Source: SIG701 sp045577175
Lineage (GTDB): Bacteria; Bacillota; Clostridia; Oscillospirales; CAG-272
Direction: 5' to 3'
DNA: 13,862 nucleotides
Assembly (NCBI GenBank): GCA_045577175.1
Contig: JAZNHT010000029.1
Span: 1-13,862, forward strand
Under the pieces are notes generated by a model. That model did no database searches. It saw nothing but the letters and a program-made list of their open reading frames with translations, and was not told the origin of the DNA. Every line of letters begins with the position of its first letter. Positions within the stretch are counted from its first letter, which is position 1. A program made the translations under genes and the position numbers. Shown one piece after another: positions 6,980-13,400 of the stretch.

Positions 6980-7186
6980 ATGATCCGGATCAATTTAGAT
7001 GTCATGATGGCGAAGCGGAGAATGTCCCTGAACGAGCTTTCCGACAAGGTGGGCATCACGCTTGCGAATCTCTCGATACTGAAGAACAACAAAGCGAAGG
7101 CGATCCGCTTCTCGACGCTGGACGCGATCTGCCGCGCGCTGGACTGCCGTGTGGAGGACATCCTCGAATACACGGATGAGGACTGA
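6980..7186 (+). CDS. YozG-like XRE-family transcriptional regulator
   Basis: A 68-residue DNA-binding protein that is almost entirely a Cro/C1-type helix-turn-helix. MMAKRRMSLNELSDKVG forms helices 1-2, ITLANLSILKN is the recognition helix region, and FSTLDAICRALDCRVEDILEY closes the fold. This is the short YozG form that commonly accompanies DUF2975 genes. I place the start at the ATG at 6980; a GTG at 6974 would overlap the previous stop codon and is also possible. There is no strong Shine-Dalgarno site, which fits coupling to the DUF2975 gene. A likely role is control of its own operon, but no operator can be shown. Confidence 0.9.
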   Translation: MIRINLDVMMAKRRMSLNELSDKVGITLANLSILKNNKAKAIRFSTLDAICRALDCRVEDILEYTDED

Positions 7187-7197
7187 CGGAGGGGCTT

Positions 7198-8799
7198 ATG
7201 AATGAGATGAAAAAATTGCCGGACGGTGCCGCGCTCACGGAAGCGTTTGCCGAGGAGCCAAAGCGCACGTTTTCCCCGGCGGAGACCGCGTTTGCGTGGC
7301 TCTGCTTTGTTGCCGGATACCTCTTTTTCCGCCTGCTTCCGCCGTATGAGCACCGGCTCGGCGCGTTTCTGTTCGTGCTCCTCCTGTTTGGCGGGACGGC
7401 TGTTTTCCTCCGCACACGGGGGATCAAACCGCCGATGCTTCCCGTGTGCATCGCCGCAACCGCGTGCGTGCTCTCCGCTTCGCTGATTTTGTGCGCCAAC
7501 CGCGGTGTCTGCACGCTTGCGTACACGTTCTCGATCCTTTCGTATCTGTATTTTGTCAACGCTTCGTGCGGCGGCGGCATCTCGCGTGGGATCACGGGCG
7601 CTTTGTTTGCGGATTACCTGAATGCGGCACTCATTCTGCCGTTTGCCTCCCTCGAAAGCTCCGTTCGTGCGGCGTTTTCGGGCAAAGCGGCAAAAAGCGG
7701 CGGCAAAATCGCCCTGCGCATCTTCTCGGGCGTCTGCCTTGCCCTCGTGCCGACGGTGGCGGTTGCCGTGCTCCTCTCCTACGATGACGGATTCATCGAT
7801 CTGATGCATCGGATTTTCTCGTCGGATGTGAGCATCTCCGGCGTGTTCTCGCACGTGAACAGTGCGCTGTTCGGCATCTTTTTCGGGATGTGCCTTTTCA
7901 GCCTGTACGTCTCCGCCGCAGACAAATCCTGCTCATGCACGGTCACAAGCGAAGGACTCACCGCCGCCGCGCGCGCTTTCCGCCGCCTCCCCTGCATGAC
8001 CGTCCTTTCGGCGACCGTGCCGATTCTGTTTCTGTATGCCGTGTTTTTCGTCTCCCAGTGGGGGTATTACGTCTCCGCGTTCACGGGCGTACTGCCCGAA
8101 AATCTCAGCTACGCGCAGTACGCGAGGGAGGGATTCTTCCAGCTTTGCGCGGTCGCGGTCATCAATCTGTGCATGACGGCGGCGGCAGGACTTCTCACGC
8201 GGCGGAAAGGCGAGAAGCCGCCCGTATTTCTGAAGGCGATCACCGTTTTGTACGCCGTCTTCACGCTTGTGCTGATCGCCACGGCTCTCTCGAAGATGAT
8301 CCTCTATATCGACACGTACGGACTGACGCAGAAGCGCGTCTACGCATCCGTGTTCATGATCGCGCTGGGCGTGGTGTTCGCCGTGATTTTAGCGAAGCAA
8401 TTTCTGCCGCGCACCCCGTCCGCGATTGCGATTCTGTGCGTGTTTGCGCTGTTTTCCGCCGCCGCCCTCGGCAACGCGGACGCGCAGATCGCACGGTACA
8501 ACGTGGACAGGTATCTCGACGGCACGCTTGCCGAGGTGGACATTCACGCCCTCGCCGAGCTTGGGGACGCGGCGATCCCCGAAATGATCCGTCTTGCGGA
8601 AATCGAGAGCGCAAAGCTCGGCACGGATGTCAAAACGATGCCGGAGCGCGGCCGGGGCACTTCGATGCACCGCACCCTTGCCGCCGTTTTGAAAACGGAG
8701 GCGATCCGTCTTAGCGAGGAGGACGCGGATTTCTTCGGCTTCAACATCCCGGCGTACCGCGCGCGAAAGGCGCTTTCAGACGCGGGGCTTTTGGAATAA
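7198..8799 (+). CDS. DUF4173-like multi-pass membrane protein, 533 aa
   Basis: A large integral membrane protein with roughly ten to eleven hydrophobic helices between residues 30 and 425 and a soluble C-terminal tail of about 100 residues. The segments YAREGFFQL (308-316) and YIDTYGLTQKRVYAS (370-384) are the conserved-looking core typical of DUF4173 (related to DUF4153) proteins in Bacillota. Function is unknown. GGAGGGG lies five bases before the ATG; an ATG three codons in is less well spaced. It begins 11 bases after the XRE gene, so it belongs to the same operon. Membrane proteins of this type often travel with DUF2975 and XRE genes, which suggests one membrane-related module. The gene is very GC-rich: one sampled 60-base line is 65% GC. 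Confidence 0.85.
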   Translation: MNEMKKLPDGAALTEAFAEEPKRTFSPAETAFAWLCFVAGYLFFRLLPPYEHRLGAFLFVLLLFGGTAVFLRTRGIKPPMLPVCIAATACVLSASLILCANRGVCTLAYTFSILSYLYFVNASCGGGISRGITGALFADYLNAALILPFASLESSVRAAFSGKAAKSGGKIALRIFSGVCLALVPTVAVAVLLSYDDGFIDLMHRIFSSDVSISGVFSHVNSALFGIFFGMCLFSLYVSAADKSCSCTVTSEGLTAAARAFRRLPCMTVLSATVPILFLYAVFFVSQWGYYVSAFTGVLPENLSYAQYAREGFFQLCAVAVINLCMTAAAGLLTRRKGEKPPVFLKAITVLYAVFTLVLIATALSKMILYIDTYGLTQKRVYASVFMIALGVVFAVILAKQFLPRTPSAIAILCVFALFSAAALGNADAQIARYNVDRYLDGTLAEVDIHALAELGDAAIPEMIRLAEIESAKLGTDVKTMPERGRGTSMHRTLAAVLKTEAIRLSEEDADFFGFNIPAYRARKALSDAGLLE

Positions 8800-8804
8800 A
8801 AAAC

Positions 8805-8824
8805 GGCGGGAGCAAGCCCCCGCC
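8805..8824. repeat. GC-rich hairpin after the DUF4173-like gene
   Basis: GGCGGG (8805-8810) pairs with CCCGCC (8819-8824), with a further GC-AA-GC pair inside. It directly follows the stop codon, but no T-tract follows, so it is not a classical terminator. It may stabilise the 3' end of the operon transcript or be a dispersed intergenic repeat. Confidence 0.55.
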
Positions 8825-8864
8825 CTACGGTGAGATTGCCGCGCCTTACAGTGGGAATGCTTCG
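8823..8864. repeat. Two imperfect 21-base tandem units
   Basis: Units 8823-8843 and 8844-8864 align over 21 positions with about six mismatches, sharing TAC, GTG, TTGC/ATGC and CG at matching places. They lie between the GC-rich hairpin and the AT-rich gene that starts at 8904. Confidence 0.4.
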
Positions 8865-8903
8865 CCGGATCAGAAAAAACGACGCTCCAAGCGAGGTGAT
8901 ACT

Positions 8904-9875
8904 GTGCAGAAAAAAAGGCACAAACGAACATCCTGCCTGATACTTGCATCGGGGTTTTTACTGCTTCTCATACTAATTCTGCCGAAACCGCTGCCTGTTT
9001 CCGAGGTCAGCGATCCCTTTCAAGTAACATGCGGCGGAAATCTTGCTCTTACAGACGAGCTGATATGTGCCGCCTTCAGCTTCGACAGCAAATACTTGTT
9101 TGAACAGGGATCTGTTTCACAGAAAAAGGTGGTTCTGCCGGAAATGGCATATAATATTCTGATCTACGGTGAGGATATATATTACACCTATGGCTCGCCC
9201 GGAAGAGTCTACCGCAAATCCGCAAACGGTCTGCTTCGAACACTCACTCTGAAGCGGGTACACAGTCTGTGGGTGCAGGACGGTAAAATGTTTTATATCG
9301 ATCCCACAGACGATGGATTGTATATATCAAACGGGAGTGTATTGAAAACAAAAATCGCCGACAGTATATCCAGTTATACCGTAATTGACAATCAGGTGTT
9401 TTACATTGAATATGAAACGTATTCCCTGAACGTATACGATATTTCCACCAAACAACACATGTGTATGCATACAGGCGAGATTCGGAATATAGTCAGTGAC
9501 GGAGAGTTTATTTATTATACGTGTTACGATTACTCGCACGAGGACGGATATACAAACGGGAAATTATACCGTGCAAACCTTGACGGAAGCGATCCGCAAT
9601 TGCTTCTTGAACAGGTGTGTTGGAATGTATTTCTTTACAAGGATGATATTTTTTATCGCAATCAAAGTGAGTGCGGAAACCTGTATCGAGTGCATAAAGA
9701 CGGCACGGATAACCGGTTGCTGTTTGAAGGGAACATCGGAGAATACTACATTTGGGATGAAAAAGTTTTATTCAGAAGAATTACCACAGAGAAAAACGGC
9801 ATTCCCGATGGGTATTATCTTGGTTCATTAGATGGACAAGAGGAAACGGCGATATATAACCGATATACGGAATAA
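8904..9875 (+). CDS. DUF5050-like beta-propeller protein, membrane-anchored
   Basis: A predicted extracytoplasmic protein of 323 residues. Residues 1-9 are basic and 10-27 form one hydrophobic helix, without a lipobox, so it is probably held in the membrane by an uncleaved anchor. The rest is a run of beta repeats of the type (hydrophobic)-x-Asp-x-(hydrophobic)-Tyr-Tyr, including GEDIYYTYG, GEFIYYTCYDY, GKLYRANLDGSD, KDDIFYRN and GNLYRVHKDGTD. This is typical of DUF5050 six-bladed propellers. The start is GTG, with GAGGT six bases upstream. It is markedly AT-rich against both neighbours (one sampled line 38% GC), which suggests horizontal acquisition. No clear promoter is seen; it may rely on read-through from the operon upstream. 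Ligand unknown. Confidence 0.85.
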   Translation: MQKKRHKRTSCLILASGFLLLLILILPKPLPVSEVSDPFQVTCGGNLALTDELICAAFSFDSKYLFEQGSVSQKKVVLPEMAYNILIYGEDIYYTYGSPGRVYRKSANGLLRTLTLKRVHSLWVQDGKMFYIDPTDDGLYISNGSVLKTKIADSISSYTVIDNQVFYIEYETYSLNVYDISTKQHMCMHTGEIRNIVSDGEFIYYTCYDYSHEDGYTNGKLYRANLDGSDPQLLLEQVCWNVFLYKDDIFYRNQSECGNLYRVHKDGTDNRLLFEGNIGEYYIWDEKVLFRRITTEKNGIPDGYYLGSLDGQEETAIYNRYTE

Positions 9876-9891
9876 AGCATCTGCCCATACA

Positions 9892-9921
9892 AAAAGAGCA
9901 GAGACGTGTCCCTGCTCTTTC
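9892..9921. terminator. Bidirectional terminator
   Basis: AAAGAGCAG (9893-9901) pairs with CTGCTCTTT (9912-9920), and the stem continues inward through GAC/GTC with one wobble. It lies between the convergent propeller gene and the SGNH hydrolase gene and has A/T-rich flanks on both sides. Confidence 0.85.
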
Positions 9922-9931
9922 CGCTTTTGTT

Positions 9932-10588
9932 TTATTCCTTATTCAGATGCGCCAGCACCGTATCCGCAATCTCGCCCATGCCCTTTACGGTGGGATGGTT
10001 GTTCATCTTATCCATATCGGGAAGCGTAATCAGCTCCGCGCCGAACACCTCGCACGCCTCCTTCAGATGCGCACCGATCTCGGGCTTCAGTCCGTAATTC
10101 AGAAGCACGAGCACGCGTGCGTGGGGCAGCACCGCGCGGATTCTGTAAAGCAGGTACGAGCACGCCGGGCGCACCGTGTACAGCTCTTCCGCCGTCCAAT
10201 CGGGTGCGAAATCGGAAAATTTCGCCTCCCCGAGCGGCGCGTTCGACCACGAATCGTTCGTCGTGCCGAACACAATCACCGTATCGACCGGATGCGTCGC
10301 AAAAAATCCGTTGGCGATCCGTCTCTCCAGCCGTCCGATGAAGGAAAATTCCTTATTATCGCCGCCGTGATACTCTCTGTGGCACACGCACGTGCCCGTG
10401 TAGCTGGAATTTTCCAAAAGCGTGCTCCCCGTCGCGGCGAGAACGCGGTGCCACCACGTATCCTCGACGCGGTGCACGTCGGAATCCTTATAAGTCGGTG
10501 TATAATACGGGCGGCAGTCGCCTGCGATATGTCCCCAGAAGGTCGAATAGCTGTCGCCCAAAATCAGTACGTTGCCCAATGATTTCAT
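9932..10588 (-). CDS. SGNH/GDSL-family hydrolase, 218 aa
   Basis: A predicted cytoplasmic esterase or lipase-like hydrolase with no signal peptide or membrane helix. Block I is GDSYS, with nucleophile Ser13 after the strand NVLILGDS. The block II glycine is probably in YTGTC (Gly65), block III is FGTTNDSW with Asn111, and block V is NNHPT with His198. The usual Asp three residues before the His is Met here; Asp191 or Asp193 may serve instead. The start has GGGAG eight bases upstream and a near-perfect promoter behind it. It diverges from a glycosyltransferase, so it might act on sugars or acylated polysaccharide, but that is only context; the substrate is unknown. Confidence 0.88.
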   Translation of the reverse strand: MKSLGNVLILGDSYSTFWGHIAGDCRPYYTPTYKDSDVHRVEDTWWHRVLAATGSTLLENSSYTGTCVCHREYHGGDNKEFSFIGRLERRIANGFFATHPVDTVIVFGTTNDSWSNAPLGEAKFSDFAPDWTAEELYTVRPACSYLLYRIRAVLPHARVLVLLNYGLKPEIGAHLKEACEVFGAELITLPDMDKMNNHPTVKGMGEIADTVLAHLNKE

Positions 10589-10614
10589 AAAAGCTCTCCC
10601 GTTTTGTTTTATCC

Positions 10615-10643
10615 ATTATACAACGCCCAAAAGCCGCTGTCAA
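10615..10643 (-). promoter_or_regulatory. Promoter of the SGNH hydrolase gene
   Basis: On the minus strand, perfect TTGACA (10638-10643) and TATAAT (10615-10620) are exactly 17 bases apart. It is back to back with the glycosyltransferase promoter, the two -35 boxes being 17 bases apart. Confidence 0.88.
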
Positions 10644-10660
10644 GCATTTTGCACCCCCCC

Positions 10661-10689
10661 TTGCATTTTGTCGGTTTTTGTGGTATGAT
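10661..10689 (+). promoter_or_regulatory. Probable promoter of the glycosyltransferase gene
   Basis: TTGCAT (10661-10666) and TATGAT (10684-10689) are 17 bases apart. The ATG is only nine bases beyond the -10 box, so the transcript would have almost no leader. A run of seven C (10654-10660) directly abuts the -35 box. Confidence 0.6.
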
Positions 10690-10698
10690 AAAAACGCT

Positions 10699-11952
10699 AT
10701 GATTACTTTATTGATAAAAATAATTCGCGCTGTACGAGCCGTACTTGATCTGTGCTTCAGCCATTTCGCTTTGTACACCGTCCTCGGTGCGTTCACGACA
10801 CGCAAATTCGCACGGACGGAAAGATTACACAAATACGCCATCCTGATCGCCGCGCGAAACGAAGAGACCGTGATCGGAAATCTGCTTGAAAGCATCCGTC
10901 AGCAGGATTATCCCACCGAGTTGATCACCGTTTTTGTCGTTGCGGACAACTGCACGGACGACACGGCGAAAATCGCACGGGCGGGCGGCGCCGTCTGCTA
11001 CGAGCGATTTGACGACGCGCACCGCACAAAGGGCTTCGCACTGCAATTTTTGATGAAGAACATCCACCGCGATTACGGGAAGGACGCCTTTGACGGCTTC
11101 TTCCTCTTTGACGCGGACAATCTTCTCATGCCCGATTACATAACGCGCATGAACGAAGCGTTCGACGAGGGGGAGAGAATCGTCACCTCGTACCGCCACA
11201 CGAAAAACTTCGACGACAACTGGATCTCCGCCTCTTATGCGATCCACTGGCTGCGCACCGTGCGCACGGAGCACCGCGGACGCTCCCTTCTCGGACTTGC
11301 CACGCGTATCCAGGGGACGGGCGTGCTTCTGCACAAGGATTTTCTGCGGGACGGATGGAACTTCACCTCCCTGACGGAGGATCGCGAGCTGTGCGCCCAC
11401 GCGGTTGCGGACGGCGAGCGCATCTCGTTCTGCTTTGACGCGGTATTTTATGACGAACAGCCTACGGATCTGAAGATCGCATTCCGCCAACGTCTGCGCT
11501 GGTCGAAGGGCAATCTGTGGGTATTCTTCCACGAGGGAAAGCGGCTTCTCAAGGGGATTTTCAAGACGCGCGGTCTGCAAAAATTCGTTTGCTACGACAT
11601 GCTGTCCATCACGTTTCCGCAGCCGCTGTTCAGCGTGATTCTGTCCGTGCTGCTCGCGATTTTCTGCACGGTGGAGGCACACGGCAGTCTGCCCATCCTC
11701 CTCTCCGTTGTCCTTGGCGGTCTGTTCGGCGCGTGGCTCGGTGCGATGCTCCTGGCGGCGTACACCATGCTCATGGAACGGGCGAGACTTCCGAAAATGA
11801 AGTGGTATCGGATTCTTTGGTACATCTTCACGTTCCCGATTTTTGATCTGATCGGCAAGATTACGATGTGTATCGCTCTGTTCACAAAGGTGGAATGGAA
11901 GCCGATCCCGCACACCGCCGACACGAATATCACGGAGATGGTAAAGAAATAA
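10699..11952 (+). CDS. Membrane glycosyltransferase, family GT2
   Basis: Transfers sugar from a nucleotide-sugar donor, probably at the cytoplasmic face of the membrane. Residues 11-33 may form an N-terminal membrane helix. The GT-A domain begins YAILIAARNEE (46-56), with VADNCTDDTA (81-90), the metal-binding DADN (138-141), the TEDREL block (226-231) with the probable catalytic Asp, and the QRLRW acceptor-side motif (264-268). Three or so C-terminal helices follow (about 311-400). This order is that of processive enzymes such as cellulose, hyaluronan and poly-N-acetylglucosamine synthases, though the product cannot be named. I start at the ATG at 10699; a TTG seven codons earlier overlaps the -10 box. 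No Shine-Dalgarno sequence precedes it. It may work with the divergent SGNH hydrolase on a surface polysaccharide, but this is inference. Confidence 0.9.
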   Translation: MITLLIKIIRAVRAVLDLCFSHFALYTVLGAFTTRKFARTERLHKYAILIAARNEETVIGNLLESIRQQDYPTELITVFVVADNCTDDTAKIARAGGAVCYERFDDAHRTKGFALQFLMKNIHRDYGKDAFDGFFLFDADNLLMPDYITRMNEAFDEGERIVTSYRHTKNFDDNWISASYAIHWLRTVRTEHRGRSLLGLATRIQGTGVLLHKDFLRDGWNFTSLTEDRELCAHAVADGERISFCFDAVFYDEQPTDLKIAFRQRLRWSKGNLWVFFHEGKRLLKGIFKTRGLQKFVCYDMLSITFPQPLFSVILSVLLAIFCTVEAHGSLPILLSVVLGGLFGAWLGAMLLAAYTMLMERARLPKMKWYRILWYIFTFPIFDLIGKITMCIALFTKVEWKPIPHTADTNITEMVKK

Positions 11953-11954
11953 CG

Positions 11955-11980
11955 AAAAAGCACCCCGCAGGGTGCTTTTT
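11955..11980. terminator. Bidirectional terminator
   Basis: AAAAAGCACCC (11955-11965), loop CGCA, and GGGTGCTTTTT (11970-11980) are a perfect 11-bp stem. It starts two bases after the glycosyltransferase stop codon and also lies just beyond the end of the convergent zinc-ribbon gene. Confidence 0.93.
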
Positions 11981-11993
11981 ATTATTTTCAGAA

Positions 11994-12566
11994 TCACGTA
12001 TTGAACAAATGCGCGCGGTTCTTGAAATAGACACGATTGACAAAAATCATAACAACTGCCACTACCGCCGACGGTGCCGCAGACGACACAGACGAGGACA
12101 CGACCTCGCCTCGAACCTCTGCGGGAAGAACTGCCGCCACACCTACAATATAAAGAATGCTGACCGCGATTGATGCGACATACAGCCAAGTCAGCATGGT
12201 GGGACCGTCTTGTCGATACTGCGCCAGACGGAAGCGGACATAAATACTGAACGCAGCCAATGCAAAAGATGCGACCGCCATAAGCAGATCGACCGTTTTC
12301 AGCCCACCGAACATGGCGTACACCAAATCCGCCACATCCCCATAATGCGTACCGCGCAGACACGTAAATCCATTTATAACATTTATGACGGCGCTGGCAA
12401 ACAGGGAAAAGTAAATCAAAAACTTATACCACCCCATAGGCATCGGTGCCGCAGGAGTCTGCTCCTGATACGGCTCATCTCCCGCATTCTGTGCAAGTGC
12501 CGCACCGCACTGCGTACAAAACATTGCCAAATCGTCATTGTATGCGCCGCATTTCGGACAATACAT
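11994..12566 (-). CDS. Zinc-ribbon membrane protein, 190 aa
   Basis: A membrane protein whose N-terminus is a small zinc ribbon: CPKCG at residues 3-7 and CTQCG at 17-21 supply four cysteine ligands. A Gln/Pro/Ala-rich linker follows (about 22-43), then four hydrophobic helices (roughly 44-65, 80-110, 124-147, 160-180). Such architecture is common and poorly characterised in Bacillota; the ribbon probably stabilises or mediates protein contacts and does not show DNA binding. GGAGG lies seven bases before the ATG and a good promoter is upstream, leaving a leader of about 50 bases. It ends beside the terminator it shares with the convergent glycosyltransferase gene. Function unknown. Confidence 0.85.
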   Translation of the reverse strand: MYCPKCGAYNDDLAMFCTQCGAALAQNAGDEPYQEQTPAAPMPMGWYKFLIYFSLFASAVINVINGFTCLRGTHYGDVADLVYAMFGGLKTVDLLMAVASFALAAFSIYVRFRLAQYRQDGPTMLTWLYVASIAVSILYIVGVAAVLPAEVRGEVVSSSVSSAAPSAVVAVVMIFVNRVYFKNRAHLFNT

Positions 12567-12625
12567 AGACTTACCTCCAAAGAAAAGTATTTGTACTGCA
12601 TGAAAACTCTTTTGCAGTCAAGAAT

Positions 12626-12654
12626 ATTATACCAAAATGTCGAAAGCTTGTAAA
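12626..12654 (-). promoter_or_regulatory. Promoter of the zinc-ribbon protein gene
   Basis: On the minus strand, TTTACA (12649-12654) and TATAAT (12626-12631) are 17 bases apart. The read-through frame of the upstream pseudogene runs across this promoter. Confidence 0.8.
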
Positions 12655-12710
12655 TAGGTTATATGCAAAAACCAAAATTTTCCCATCTCCCCTGTACAAA
12701 AAGAGACACC

Positions 12711-12884
12711 GCCGAAAAAGGTGCCTTTCTCGAACGTATTTTTAATAGGCATGCTGAACTCAAATCGAATGATTTTTATTCCAAAAATTTCTTCTGGTTG
12801 TTCATTGGTCAATTTTGCAACGTCGTTGTGCGTCACTTTGGGCTCGGTTTTGTATCGTTCATAGTATAAAATATAGGGAGCATA
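12711..12884 (-). pseudogene. Broken paralogue of the 182-aa lipoprotein
   Basis: On the minus strand this stretch encodes YERYKTEPKV, then EEIFGIKIIRFEFSMPIKNT, matching YTEKYQTGSK and ELFGIKVIRFEFSSPIDNT at the C-terminus of the protein encoded at 2235-2783. The first 130 or so residues, including the signal peptide, are missing; homology is lost at about 12884, near the AT-rich junction with the right-end repeats. The normal stop codon TAA is AAA here (12726-12728), so the frame runs on another 32 codons to 12627. The DNA after the stop position also matches (GGCACCTTTTTCGGC against GGCATCTTTTTTGGC), so coding and flanking sequence were duplicated together. A hairpin with a T-tract near 12704-12728 may still terminate transcription. 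No start site or promoter is visible. Confidence 0.8.
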
Positions 12885-12917
12885 GCATAAAAGCGACGGG
12901 AAGTGAATTTTTTGTAA

Positions 12918-12938
12918 GGGGAGACGGCAAGTTTCCCC
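12918..12938. repeat. Isolated 8-bp hairpin
   Basis: GGGGAGAC (12918-12925) pairs with GTTTCCCC (12931-12938), with one G-T wobble and loop GGCAA. It lies in the otherwise featureless gap between the pseudogene and array copy 2 (12885-12988). No T-tract follows on the plus strand, so its role is unclear. Confidence 0.5.
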
Positions 12939-12988
12939 TCAAAGGTTAGGGTGACGCCTCCGACGCAAGAAAAAGCCACTCATTGGAA

Positions 12989-13116
12989 GTGATGTTATGC
13001 TTGGCAAAGTAATGTTGCTCACTTCGGTCGCAGTGATGTGCTCCGCCTCTTCACGCGCAAAGCGCACTTCTCTTCCGAAGGAAACATCACGTTCCGCACA
13101 AGCAGAACACATCGTT
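12989..13116. repeat. Hairpin-module array, copy 2
   Basis: Same family as 2046-2220. The left linkers are GTGATGT (12989), GTAATGT (13009) and GTGATGT (13033). On the right are ACATCAC (13084) and ACATCG (13109), with one linker decayed near 13060. The modules GCGC-AAA-GCGC and TTCC-GAA-GGAA are intact; the last module, GTTCCGCACAAGCAGAAC, is a slightly decayed form of the final module of copy 1. It is followed directly by a terminator-like hairpin. Open frames across it are artefacts of the repeat. Confidence 0.82.
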
Positions 13117-13117
13117 G

Positions 13118-13148
13118 AAAAAAGCACTTGCAATCGCAAGTACTTTTT
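13118..13148. terminator. Terminator-like hairpin after array copy 2
   Basis: ACTTGC (13126-13131), loop AATC, GCAAGT (13136-13141), with G-C and A/T arms beyond and one C-A mismatch. The arms are A6 and T6. It is nearly identical to the hairpin at 13552-13583. Confidence 0.75.
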
Positions 13149-13152
13149 TATA

Positions 13153-13320
13153 GCTCCCCCTGCTGGGTTAGTGCAGAGAAAACGATTAAGTATCGTTTTC
13201 TCAAGCGGTGTCACCCAAAGTGCGAGTAGTGCAAGGCGAGGGTATCGAGCCGAAGCAATACGACACACGACGGTGACCGGGCTCCGAAGGAGTGAACCAG
13301 CGACATCAGATTTAACAGTC
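13153..13320. repeat. Inverted relative of the left-end repeat
   Basis: Holds a perfect 11-bp hairpin, GAGAAAACGAT (13176-13186), loop TAAGT, ATCGTTTTCTC (13192-13202), with the same AAAACGAT/ATCGTTTT core as the hairpins at 29-55 and 244-270. The segment near 13230-13250 reads, on the minus strand, GCTTCGGCTCGATACCCTCG, against CCTTCGGCTCGATACACTCG near 191-210. Order and spacing of the blocks agree when one copy is inverted. No credible gene is seen here; the plus-strand frame through it is built from repeat sequence. Confidence 0.7.
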
Positions 13321-13380
13321 TAATCTTCCCAAAACATAGTCGACTCGTGCGCCATTGATGCGAAGCACAACCTCGTTCAT
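13312..13380 (-). CDS. Possible 22-codon frame or remnant of a gene end
   Basis: On the minus strand a short frame reads MNEVVLRINGARVDYVLGRL followed by DC and a stop. Its residue mix looks like real protein, and it sits between two repeat blocks, so it may be the surviving 3' end of an older gene. In-frame sequence upstream of it stays open for about nine codons before a TAG. There is no good ribosome site. I do not recognise it and give it little weight. Confidence 0.2.
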   Translation of the reverse strand: MNEVVLRINGARVDYVLGRLDC

Positions 13381-13400
13381 TTGTGTCCGCTTTAATGAGA

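Noticed and set aside
6967..7854. Minus-strand open frame of 295 codons
   Set aside because: It lies antisense to the XRE and DUF4173-like genes, which have good ribosome sites and recognisable protein features.
10825..12363. Minus-strand open frame of 512 codons
   Set aside because: It crosses the glycosyltransferase, a perfect terminator and the zinc-ribbon gene in another frame, and has no protein features.
12997..13323. Plus-strand open frame of 108 codons in the right-end repeats
   Set aside because: It is similar to a frame across array copy 1, but only because both read the same repeat; there is no ribosome site and the frame crosses three hairpins.
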